Origin: CANJBX01 sp041487815
GTDB lineage: Bacteria; Pseudomonadota; Alphaproteobacteria; Rhizobiales; Xanthobacteraceae
NCBI GenBank assembly: GCA_041487815.1
Contig: JBGPOB010000045.1
Location: 1 to 16,214, forward strand
DNA: 16,214 nt
Reading direction: 5' to 3'
Below, piece after piece: positions 1 through 6,261 of this stretch. The position numbers and the translations under genes are program-made. Numbering within the stretch: the stretch's first letter is position 1; each line of letters starts with the position of its first letter. The notes beneath the pieces are model-generated. The model did no database searches. It was not told the origin of the DNA and saw nothing but the letters and a program-made list of their open reading frames with translations.

Positions 1-822
1 CTTCTCGCCTTGCAGCTCGTTGACGACCGCTTGCACGCGAGAACCTCGCATGCCGACGCAGGCGCCGACCGGGTCCACCGAGGAATCGCGCGAGATCACA
101 GCGATCTTGGCGCGCGAACCGGGGTCGCGGGCGACCGCCTTCACTTCGACGATGCCGTCATAGATTTCCGGCACTTCCTGCGCGAACAGCTTGGCCATGA
201 ACTGCGGATGCGTGCGCGAGAGAAAAATTTGCGGACCGCGCACCTCGCGCCGCACGTCGTAGATATAGGCGCGCACGCGATCGCCGTTGCGCAGCGTTTC
301 GCGCGGCAGCATTTCATCGCGGCGGATAATGGCTTCGCCGCGGCCGAGATCCACGACCACGTTGCCGTATTCCACGCGTTTGACGATGCCGTTGACGATG
401 TCGCCGATACGGTCCTTGAATTCCTGATACTGACGGTCGCGCTCGGCTTCGCGCACCTTTTGCACGATCACCTGCTTGGCGGATTGCGCCGCGATGCGGC
501 CGTATTCGAGTGGCGGCAGCGTATCGGCAATCGTATCGCCGACCTGCGCGGCCGGATTGTGTTTGCGCGCGTCTTCCAGCGTGATCTGGGTGGAAGGGTT
601 TTCGACGCTTTCCACCACCAGCATGTGGCGCGACAGCCGAAGCTCGCCGCTCTTGGGATTGAGTTCGGCCTTGACCTCGGTCTCGCTGCCGTAGCGCGAT
701 TTCGCCGCTTTGGCGATCGCATCCTCCATGGCGGCGATGACGATCGAACGATCGATTGCCTTTTCACGGGCGACCGCGTCGGCGATCTGCAAAAGTTCCA
801 GCTTATTAGCGCTGACGGCCAT
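1..822 (-). CDS. nusA: Transcription factor NusA, 3' end cut by window edge
   Basis: NusA binds RNA polymerase and nascent RNA and controls pausing, intrinsic termination and antitermination. Only the first 274 codons are present; the frame is still open at base 1. The protein begins MAVSANKLELLQIADAVARE, typical of alphaproteobacterial NusA. The N-terminal polymerase-binding domain spans about residues 1-125, an S1 RNA-binding domain about 130-200 (with IVNGIVKRVEYGNVVVDLG), and the first KH domain starts near 210 and carries GACVGMRGSR near the cut. The missing part should hold KH2 and the alphaproteobacterial C-terminal region. The ATG at 822 has an upstream GGAG-type ribosome-binding site and lies 2 nt after the rimP stop, so the two are cotranscribed, as in the conserved rimP-nusA-infB operon. 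Identity is very secure. Confidence 0.97.
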   Translation of the reverse strand, partial: MAVSANKLELLQIADAVAREKAIDRSIVIAAMEDAIAKAAKSRYGSETEVKAELNPKSGELRLSRHMLVVESVENPSTQITLEDARKHNPAAQVGDTIADTLPPLEYGRIAAQSAKQVIVQKVREAERDRQYQEFKDRIGDIVNGIVKRVEYGNVVVDLGRGEAIIRRDEMLPRETLRNGDRVRAYIYDVRREVRGPQIFLSRTHPQFMAKLFAQEVPEIYDGIVEVKAVARDPGSRAKIAVISRDSSVDPVGACVGMRGSRVQAVVNELQGEK

Positions 823-824
823 CG

Positions 825-1508
825 TCAGTCTCCTTCCTGCAAAGCCGCGATGCCGGATTCACCGGCTTTGCGGCGCGATTGATGATTGTAGACGCGCTTC
901 GGGCGCGGAATGGCAGGGTTGCGGGCGTCGTCCCGCTCGGCACGCTCGGCAGCCTTGCCGCGCCGCAGCGCTTGCGCGATCAACGCGTCGGTCAGCACAA
1001 GCCGTGCCTCCGCCACTTCGTCCATCCGCAGCAATGTTGCCTCGCCGGCATCTTCCGCGCGAACTTTGACCGCATCGCCATCGACCCCGACGATCGTGCC
1101 GCGGAAACGGCGGCGGCCCGCGACCGCGATCGCCATTTCGATCTTGACGACGTGTCCGATGCCGCGTTCGAAATCGCTCCGCCGCACCAGCGGCCGGTCG
1201 AGACCGGGCGACGACATTTCGAACCGATAGGCGCTTGGCACCGGGTCGGCGACGTCGAGGACCGGCGAGAGCGCGCGCGAGGCCGCCTCGCAATCTTCGA
1301 TCGACATCGTACCGTCGGACCGCTCGGCCATGATCTGCACGGTGCAGCCCTCGGCAGCGGAAACGCGCACGCGCACCAGGCGGTAGCCAAGTCCCTCGAG
1401 TACCGGCTCGGCAATGGCGCCGATGCGCGCGGCCAGTCCGGTTTCGGCGACCAGACGCGGTTCTTGCATGGGCGTTACCCATTGCGTTGTCGTGTTTGTG
1501 TCCGTCAT
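825..1508 (-). CDS. rimP: Ribosome maturation factor RimP
   Basis: RimP assists late assembly of the 30S ribosomal subunit. The 227-residue product has the RimP N-terminal domain at about residues 20-108, ending in the signature SSPGLDRPL (99-107) after CTVQIMAER and IEDCEAASRALSPVLDV. An SH3-like C-terminal domain follows (about 110-172). The last 50 or so residues are a basic tail rich in R and K, common in Hyphomicrobiales. I chose the ATG at 1508 because it gives MTDTNTTTQW, as in relatives. A TTG at 1517 is possible, and an in-frame stop at 1580 limits any extension. No clear Shine-Dalgarno sequence precedes the ATG; instead its first bases overlap the stop of a short leader frame (ATGA), which could deliver ribosomes by coupling. 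nusA begins 2 nt downstream. Confidence 0.96.
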   Translation of the reverse strand: MTDTNTTTQWVTPMQEPRLVAETGLAARIGAIAEPVLEGLGYRLVRVRVSAAEGCTVQIMAERSDGTMSIEDCEAASRALSPVLDVADPVPSAYRFEMSSPGLDRPLVRRSDFERGIGHVVKIEMAIAVAGRRRFRGTIVGVDGDAVKVRAEDAGEATLLRMDEVAEARLVLTDALIAQALRRGKAAERAERDDARNPAIPRPKRVYNHQSRRKAGESGIAALQEGD

Positions 1509-1621
1509 CGACTGCAATGCTCGGCGACTGTATTGCCCGGCCAGTGTTTTGCGGGTTCCGTGATTTCGCTTCCACGTTCAACTGCAGCGCAACCGTTTGG
1601 GGTGCCGCGCTGACGCACCAA
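1505..1621 (-). CDS. Possible 38-codon leader peptide coupled to rimP
   Basis: Reading the minus strand, a strong TGGAGG (1634-1629) is followed 7 nt later by TTG (1621) and directly by GTG (1618). The frame stays open for 38 codons and stops with TGA at 1507-1505, overlapping the rimP ATG as ATGA. The predicted peptide starts VRQRGTPNGCAAVERG from the GTG and has no recognisable domain or signal peptide. The ribosome-binding site is among the strongest in the window, while rimP itself has none visible, so translational coupling is plausible. Start codons are non-ATG and a frame of this size can arise by chance in GC-rich DNA, so this is a hypothesis. It is too short and in the wrong frame to be an N-terminal extension of RimP. 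Confidence 0.35.
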   Translation of the reverse strand: MVRQRGTPNGCAAVERGSEITEPAKHWPGNTVAEHCSR

Positions 1622-1630
1622 CGCGGCGCC
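1601..1630 (-). promoter_or_regulatory. Hairpin overlapping the leader ribosome-binding site
   Basis: On the minus strand GGCGCCGCG (1630-1622) can pair with CGCGGCACC (1609-1601) with one mismatch, enclosing a 12-nt loop. The stem takes in the last GG of the TGGAGG ribosome-binding site and the bases up to the TTG/GTG start of the leader frame. Its folding would reduce initiation there. The pairing is seen in the sequence; a regulatory role is inference. Confidence 0.35.
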
Positions 1631-1640
1631 TCCAGGTAAC

Positions 1641-1670
1641 AAAAAAGAGCGGGTCCCGGGGGGCCCACTC
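1641..1670 (-). terminator. Intrinsic terminator or attenuator in the rimP leader
   Basis: Minus-strand GAGTGGG (1670-1664) pairs with CCCGCTC (1653-1647, one G-U pair) around a 10-nt C/G-rich loop, and six T residues follow directly (1646-1641). This is a textbook rho-independent terminator. It lies about 50 nt downstream of the predicted rimP promoter and about 135 nt before the rimP ATG. It is therefore better explained as an attenuator of rimP-nusA than as the end of trmB, although it would also stop read-through from trmB. Rfam holds a family called rimP leader; I cannot test membership here. Confidence 0.75.
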
Positions 1671-1676
1671 TCAACA

Positions 1677-1721
1677 ACCGATCGGCTATCCGACCGTTAT
1701 GAGATGTTCAATTGCTTGAAC
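1677..1721 (-). promoter_or_regulatory. Two leader hairpins at the start of the rimP transcript
   Basis: On the minus strand GTTCAA-GCAA-TTGAAC (1721-1706) is a perfect 6-bp stem closed by a GNRA-type tetraloop, at the predicted transcription start. It is followed by CGGTCGG-ATAG-CCGATCG (1696-1679, one G-U pair), which can extend by further pairs with a bulge to about 1677-1698. Both sit just upstream of the terminator hairpin. I see no obvious long antiterminator pairing with the terminator arm. They could be protein-binding sites or simply shape the leader. Confidence 0.5.
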
Positions 1722-1728
1722 GCCATCG

Positions 1729-1756
1729 AATATAGTCGGGCTGCCGGTGAATGCAA
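1729..1756 (-). promoter_or_regulatory. Candidate sigma-70 promoter of rimP-nusA
   Basis: On the minus strand TTGCAT (1756-1751) and TATATT (1734-1729) are separated by 16 nt, inside CTTGCA...CTATAT, which fits the alphaproteobacterial vegetative consensus CTTGAC / CTATAT well. The start site would be near 1722, giving a leader of about 213 nt before rimP. It lies in the 293-nt gap after trmB. Confidence 0.6.
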
Positions 1757-1801
1757 GGGTGATTTGGCTTCGGCGCCAATGAAATCTCGCCAAATGACAG
1801 G

Positions 1802-2506
1802 TTAACCGCGACGCCGAAATTCTAGATAACAGGGCGTCCGGCCCTCCCGCTTCGCCTTCACCTCATAGCGCGTTTCGACCCAGCCATTCCACGGCAATCG
1901 CCAATCGTCGGCACGCTCGGCGGCCCATGAAAAGTCCGGCGAGCGCAGCAGGCGTTCCAGCGTCCAGGCCACGTAGTCGGGGAGGTCGCTGGCAAAGCGG
2001 AACACGCCGCCGGGTCGCAGGATGCGTGCCAGCGCGGCGACAGTATGGTCCTGCACAAAACGCCGCTTCCAGTGCCGCTTCTTGGGCCAGGGATCGGGGT
2101 AGAGGAGGTCGATGCCGGCGAGCGAAGCCGCCGGCAGCCATTCGATGAGTTCGGCTGCGTCGCCGAAATGCAGGCGGATGTTTGCGAGCGCGCGGGATTC
2201 GATCGCGACCAGCGCCTTGGCCATGCCGTTGATGAAGGGCTCGCAGCCGATGAAACCGGTCGCGGGATTGGCAATTGCGTGCGCGATCATATGCTCGCCG
2301 CCGCCGAAGCCGATCTCGAGATGAACGGCGTTGACGGGAACCGGGAACAGGGAGGCGAGGCTGCGGGGCGCTGGTGCGTGGCAATCGATCGCTAGCCGCG
2401 GCAGCAGCGTCTTGATCAGTTCGGCCTGGTGCCGCTTGAGCGCATGCCCCTTACGCCGGCCATAGAATGCGCCGGCGCGCCGCTCGGGCGGAGCAGGCGT
2501 GATCAT
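1802..2506 (-). CDS. trmB: tRNA (guanine-N7-)-methyltransferase TrmB
   Basis: TrmB uses S-adenosylmethionine to make m7G46 in the tRNA variable loop. The 234-residue product has the class I methyltransferase motif LEIGFGGGEH (63-72), the family signature PDPWPKKRHWKRRF (137-150) that binds tRNA and positions catalysis, and ETRYE (211-215) near the C-terminus. The ATG at 2506 (MITPAPPERRAGAFYGRRKG) gives the usual alphaproteobacterial N-terminus. The frame stays open further upstream to 2638, but that would run through the metK-trmB hairpin and into metK coding sequence and shows no family likeness. It follows metK, which makes its methyl donor, but a strong hairpin separates them. No clear Shine-Dalgarno sequence is visible. 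Confidence 0.95.
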   Translation of the reverse strand: MITPAPPERRAGAFYGRRKGHALKRHQAELIKTLLPRLAIDCHAPAPRSLASLFPVPVNAVHLEIGFGGGEHMIAHAIANPATGFIGCEPFINGMAKALVAIESRALANIRLHFGDAAELIEWLPAASLAGIDLLYPDPWPKKRHWKRRFVQDHTVAALARILRPGGVFRFASDLPDYVAWTLERLLRSPDFSWAAERADDWRLPWNGWVETRYEVKAKREGRTPCYLEFRRRG

Positions 2507-2530
2507 GGGAGTTGCACGTCGCTGGAAACA

Positions 2531-2562
2531 AACATGGCGGCCAAGCTGCTGGCCGCCATGTT
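2531..2562 (-). terminator. Perfect 12-bp hairpin between metK and trmB
   Basis: AACATGGCGGCC (2531-2542) and GGCCGCCATGTT (2551-2562) are exact inverted repeats around an 8-nt loop. On the minus strand the stem is followed by TGTTTCC, a weak T-rich tract, 27 nt after the metK stop. It probably acts as a partial terminator or an RNA 3'-end stabiliser for metK mRNA, lowering trmB expression. The lack of a pure T-run leaves its strength uncertain. Confidence 0.6.
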
Positions 2563-2589
2563 GGACCGGTCGTCCGGCGCAGTCGAGCG

Positions 2590-3864
2590 TCAGCTCAACG
2601 CAGCCTTGATCTCTTTGGCGAGATCGGTCTTTTCCCACGAGAAGCCGCCGTCCTTATCGGGCGCGCGCCCGAAGTGTCCGTAAGCGGCGGTACGGCGATA
2701 GATGGGACGACTGAGCTTCAGCGTGCGGCGGATGTTGGTCGGCGTGAGCCTGAACAGTTCCGGCAATACCTTTTCGAGCTTCTTCTCGTCGACCTTGCCG
2801 GTGCCGTGGGTGTCGACCAGTACCGACATTGGGTCGGCGACGCCGATGGCATAGGCAACCTGAATGGTGCAGCGCTCGGCGATGCCGGCGGCAACCACGT
2901 TCTTGGCGAGATAGCGCGCGGCATAGGCGGCCGAGCGGTCAACTTTGGTCGGATCCTTGCCCGAGAACGCGCCCCCGCCGTGCGGCGCGTAGCCGCCGTA
3001 GGTGTCGACGATGATCTTGCGGCCGGTCAATCCGCAGTCGCCATCCGGACCGCCGACAACGAAATTGCCGGTCGGGTTGACGAGGAAGTCGCCTGGCCGC
3101 TTCGGCATCCAGCCGTCCGGCAGTGCGGATTCCACCGCGGCGCCGATCAGGTCCTTCACCATCGCCGGCGTGTACTTCTTGCCGTTGCGGGTTTCGGCAT
3201 TGTGCTGGGTCGAGACCACGACCTTGGTGCAGCCGATCGGCTGGCCGTTGACATACTGCACGGTCACCTGGCTCTTGGCGTCGGGCTGCAGGTCGAACAA
3301 CTGCTTCGAGCGGCGCTTCTCCGAAAGAACCTTCAGGATCTTGTGCGCGAAAAAGATCGGCGCCGGCATGAACGTATTCTTTTCGTAGACCTCGCTCTCG
3401 GTGCAGGCGAAGCCGAACATCATGCCTTGATCGCCAGCGCCTTCCTGTTCCTCGCCACGCTTCTTCTTGGCGTCGACGCCCATCGCGATGTCGGGCGACT
3501 GGCCATGCAGCAGGACCTCGATGTCGGCGCCGTGATACGAAAACCCGTCCTGGTCGTAGCCGATGTCCTTGACAACCTCGCGCGCAATCTTGGCGATCAG
3601 TTCGCGGTTGATGACGGCGTGGCTGCCGTACTTGGTGAACAGCGGCGCCTGGCCGCGGCCCTCGCCGGCGATGACGATCTTGTTGGTCGTGGTCAGCGTC
3701 TCGCAGCCGAGACGCGTGTTCACGAGGCTGTCGTCGGAAATTCCCAGCTTCGCATCATTGTCGAGAAATGCGTCGAGCACGGCGTCCGAAATCTGGTCGC
3801 AAACCTTATCGGGATGACCTTCGGATACCGATTCGCTCGTGAATAGATAATTTTTGTGCGCCAC
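2590..3864 (-). CDS. metK: S-adenosylmethionine synthetase MetK
   Basis: MetK makes S-adenosylmethionine from methionine and ATP in the cytoplasm. Visible signatures are GHPDK (16-20, ATP and metal site), GAGDQG (142-147) and GGGAFSGKDPTKVDRS (296-311, phosphate loop). The protein ends YGHFGRAPDKDGGFSWEKTD, the usual MetK tail. At 424 residues it is longer than the enterobacterial enzyme (384), with extra segments such as AKKKRGEEQE (132-141) and LFDLQPDAKSQV (189-200), as in other alphaproteobacteria. The start is GTG at 3864, supported by AGGAG (3878-3874 on the minus strand) nine bases upstream. An XRE regulator lies 146 nt upstream, a pairing conserved in rhizobia. I looked for a SAM-II or SAH riboswitch before metK and did not recognise one. 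Confidence 0.98.
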   Translation of the reverse strand: MAHKNYLFTSESVSEGHPDKVCDQISDAVLDAFLDNDAKLGISDDSLVNTRLGCETLTTTNKIVIAGEGRGQAPLFTKYGSHAVINRELIAKIAREVVKDIGYDQDGFSYHGADIEVLLHGQSPDIAMGVDAKKKRGEEQEGAGDQGMMFGFACTESEVYEKNTFMPAPIFFAHKILKVLSEKRRSKQLFDLQPDAKSQVTVQYVNGQPIGCTKVVVSTQHNAETRNGKKYTPAMVKDLIGAAVESALPDGWMPKRPGDFLVNPTGNFVVGGPDGDCGLTGRKIIVDTYGGYAPHGGGAFSGKDPTKVDRSAAYAARYLAKNVVAAGIAERCTIQVAYAIGVADPMSVLVDTHGTGKVDEKKLEKVLPELFRLTPTNIRRTLKLSRPIYRRTAAYGHFGRAPDKDGGFSWEKTDLAKEIKAALS

Positions 3865-3924
3865 CTTGAGCTACTCCTGGAGAGGACACAGCATCGTTGC
3901 CGCGTCAGTTGAATTCTGCCCGCG

Positions 3925-3953
3925 TTTCAAGCAGCGTCCGTACGCGCGGTCAA
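3925..3953 (-). promoter_or_regulatory. Weak candidate promoter of metK
   Basis: On the minus strand CTTGACC (TTGACC at 3953-3948) is a good alphaproteobacterial -35 box. At 17-nt spacing the -10 position reads TTGAAA (3930-3925), a poor match. It would give a leader of roughly 55 nt. metK may also be read from the upstream XRE gene. Confidence 0.3.
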
Positions 3954-4010
3954 GATGTGGGCGACAGGTGGGCAGGAGATTCGGACGCGCTACGCGCGCG
4001 TTTTTGTCTC

Positions 4011-4415
4011 TTAATCCTTGGCTGCGATCTGCTCGACGAGATCGACGATGCGGCGGCGCAGCTTGGCGTCCTTAATGCGCACGAACGCCTTGGTCAGGGC
4101 CAGCCCGTCGGAGGTGGCGAGGAAGTCGGAGACGTATGCCGGCGACGGCGCCTCACCGAATCCGGTGGTGCGATCGCCCGGTTGGGCTGGCGCGCCTTCA
4201 AAGAAAAATGACACCGGCACCTGTAAAATTTGCGATATCTGCTGAAGGCGGCTGGCGCCGATGCGGTTGGCGCCTTTTTCGTATTTTTGAACTTGCTGGA
4301 ACGTCAGGTCGAGCGCGTCGCCAAGTTTTTCCTGGCTCATCGACAACATCATTCGCCGCATTCGTACGCGGCTGCCGACGTGGCGATCGACCGGGTTGGG
4401 AACTTTTTTCACCAT
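4011..4415 (-). CDS. XRE/Cro-CI family regulator, PraR/PhrR-like
   Basis: This 134-residue DNA-binding protein has one helix-turn-helix domain at about residues 14-68 (RVRMRRMMLSMSQEKLGDAL, then TFQQVQKYEKGANRIGASRL). An acidic linker and a helical C-terminal tail follow (about 105-132, ALTKAFVRIKDAKLRRRIVD), probably for dimerisation. It looks like the short regulators of rhizobia called PraR in Azorhizobium and Rhizobium (linked to symbiosis, attachment and quorum-sensing control) and PhrR in Sinorhizobium (pH-induced); its place next to metK fits that group. Which target genes it has here cannot be read from the window. The ATG at 4415 has AGGA about 8 nt upstream. The 229-nt AT-richer gap before it suggests its own regulated promoter. 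Confidence 0.9.
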   Translation of the reverse strand: MVKKVPNPVDRHVGSRVRMRRMMLSMSQEKLGDALDLTFQQVQKYEKGANRIGASRLQQISQILQVPVSFFFEGAPAQPGDRTTGFGEAPSPAYVSDFLATSDGLALTKAFVRIKDAKLRRRIVDLVEQIAAKD

Positions 4416-4475
4416 TTAACTATCCTAGCTCTTCGGCGCGCGCTGTCTGCACTGTGCCGTTCAAGCACACCAACC

Positions 4476-4504
4476 AATTTGCATCGCAACGCAGCACAAC
4501 TCAA
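4476..4504 (-). promoter_or_regulatory. Candidate promoter with palindromic operator before the XRE gene
   Basis: The 229-nt region 4416-4644 between lnt and the XRE gene holds no gene I can support. On the minus strand TTGAGT (4504-4499) and CAAATT (4481-4476) are 17 nt apart. A short palindrome TTGC-ATC-GCAA (4479-4489) overlaps the -10 side, a common arrangement for autorepressed XRE genes. A perfect TATAAT also occurs further upstream (4611-4606) without a good -35 box. All of this is pattern-level inference. Confidence 0.25.
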
Positions 4505-4644
4505 GGTTTCCGGAGAATTTGCGTGGAGTTTGAATAAATTAGGTGAATCCTGCACCGTCGTTAAAGTTACCACGCTCGCGGCAGCATGATCATAATTTAT
4601 TGGCCATTATACGCGCGACCCAGCCCACGATAATCCTTCTGCGA

Positions 4645-6261
4645 TCAATATGTCGCAGTTCGTGCCCGTCTTCGACTGCGGTTAATGATGGCGAGGACAA
4701 AAATCGCGGCCAATGCCATGAATATGTGACGATCACCGATCCGTGCATAGAGCGGGGCTTCTAGCGATGCGGGTAACGCTGAATCCACCACGCCCTCGGT
4801 TTGAAGCGGGAGCGATTTCACCACGCGCCCCAGTGGATCGATGACCGCTGAAATGCCGGTATTCGCGGCGCGCGCCACCGGCAGTCCTTCCTCGATCGCG
4901 CGAACGCGGGCCTGTTGCAGGTGCTGATAGGGGCCGGGGCTGATGCCGAACCAGCCGTCGTTTGTGACGTTGAGAATCCACTCGGGTCGGTCGGCGCCGC
5001 CTGGCACGCTCTCACCAGGGAAAATAATCTCGTAGCAGATCAGGGGCAGGAAACGCGGCGCGCGCGGGAGCGCGATCGGCCGGTGGCGGTCGCCGGGAAT
5101 AAAGCCGCCCTGGATTTTGGTTAGCTGCATCAGCCCGTGACGCTCCAGGAATTCCTGAAACGGCAGGTATTCCCCGAACGGCACGAGGTGCACCTTGTCG
5201 TAGGCCGACAGGATCGTGCCGTCATGGTCGATGACGTAGACGGAATTGTACGCGCGCCGGATGCGGCCGTCGGGCCCAGGATCCCCGGCACGGGCGGCGC
5301 CGGTGATTAGCACTGTTCCCGCGGGCAGCAGCTCGGCGATCTCGGCAAGCGCGTCGGGCTCGCGCGTGAGAAAAAACGGAAACGCCGATTCCGGCCAGAT
5401 CAGGTGGGTGAAGTCGGCGACGCCTGCCGTCTGCGGGCCGGTGGCGCGGTCGGACAGCGCGCGATAGCGCGCGAGCACGCTCGCCTTGGCCGCATAGGTG
5501 AACTTCTCGTCCTGCGGCACATTGGGCTGCATGATCCGCAGCCGCACGCCATCGACGTACGCCGTCGGCGAACTTGCAAGGCGGATCGCGCCAAAGACCG
5601 CAAGCGCCGCCAGTACCAAACCGGCGCAGGCCGGCGCCAGCGCCGGCCAACGCGTGTCGGTAGGGTCGTCTGCAAGCGTCGCGGGACTTGCAAATGCGGC
5701 CACCGCGATCAGCGTCAGGCCCCATATGCCGATCAGCGACGCAGCCTGCGCGAGCGGCAACGCCGCCGACAGCGCATAACCGAATGCATTCCACGGAAAG
5801 CCTGTCAGCAAGTGACCGCGCAGCCATTCCGCAAGCGTGAGCGCGGCGGCGAGCGTCAAAATACGCAAGGCGCCGCGGGACCAAAGCAAGCGCGCGAGCG
5901 CGACCCCGAAGCCGGTGTAGATCGCGAGCCCCGCCGGCAGCGCCAGCACGGCGATCGGCAGCAGCCATCCAAAGGTCTCGGCATCGACCAGAAATGCGTA
6001 GCCAATCCAGTAAAGCCCGGCGAGAAAATATCCGAAGCCGAACCACCAGCCGAGCGCGGCGGCGGCGAGAGATCCGCGCCAGCGTCCGGCGCCCGCGCCA
6101 TCGATCAGCCAGGTCAGTACCGAAAACGAAACGAACATGACCGGCCACAACGAAAACGGTTCGAGCGCGAGCGAACCCAGAGCGCCGGCGACGAATGCAA
6201 TCGCGATCCGGCGCAGGCCCCATGACAGCATGACCCAGTGCGCGATCCGCGACAGCATCAT
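4645..6261 (-). CDS. lnt: Apolipoprotein N-acyltransferase Lnt
   Basis: Lnt adds the third acyl chain to the N-terminal cysteine of lipoproteins at the periplasmic face of the inner membrane, using phospholipid as donor. The 538-residue protein has about six hydrophobic helices in residues 10-230, a nitrilase-like periplasmic domain in about 240-500, and a last transmembrane helix at about 511-526 followed by a basic tail. The catalytic triad is in place: E291 in IWPESAFPF, K356 in YDKVHLVPFGEYLPF and C409 in LICYEIIFPGE. NVTNDGWFG (431-439) is another family mark. It starts ATGATG at 6261; the first ATG overlaps the corC stop as ATGA, so the two are translationally coupled. It is the last gene of the miaB-phoH-ybeY-corC-lnt cluster. 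Confidence 0.97.
   Translation of the reverse strand: MMLSRIAHWVMLSWGLRRIAIAFVAGALGSLALEPFSLWPVMFVSFSVLTWLIDGAGAGRWRGSLAAAALGWWFGFGYFLAGLYWIGYAFLVDAETFGWLLPIAVLALPAGLAIYTGFGVALARLLWSRGALRILTLAAALTLAEWLRGHLLTGFPWNAFGYALSAALPLAQAASLIGIWGLTLIAVAAFASPATLADDPTDTRWPALAPACAGLVLAALAVFGAIRLASSPTAYVDGVRLRIMQPNVPQDEKFTYAAKASVLARYRALSDRATGPQTAGVADFTHLIWPESAFPFFLTREPDALAEIAELLPAGTVLITGAARAGDPGPDGRIRRAYNSVYVIDHDGTILSAYDKVHLVPFGEYLPFQEFLERHGLMQLTKIQGGFIPGDRHRPIALPRAPRFLPLICYEIIFPGESVPGGADRPEWILNVTNDGWFGISPGPYQHLQQARVRAIEEGLPVARAANTGISAVIDPLGRVVKSLPLQTEGVVDSALPASLEAPLYARIGDRHIFMALAAIFVLAIINRSRRRARTATY

Noticed and set aside
1509..1801. tRNA-fMet (metY) gene before rimP as in E. coli
   Set aside because: No cloverleaf, no GGTTCAAATCC-type T-arm and no CAT anticodon loop are visible; the region is a leader with hairpins.
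2507..2638. N-terminal extension of TrmB by 44 residues
   Set aside because: The extension crosses the metK-trmB hairpin and metK coding sequence and lacks family likeness; MITPAPPERR at 2506 is the natural start.
2512..3846. Long plus-strand open frame of 444 codons opposite metK
   Set aside because: It is the antisense of metK; GC-rich codon bias on the real strand keeps the opposite frame open. The translation has no recognisable domain.
3865..4010. SAM-II or SAH riboswitch before metK
   Set aside because: The gap has room for one, but I could not find the expected pseudoknot consensus; only GC-rich palindromic bits (ACGCGC/GCGCGT) and a weak promoter are visible.
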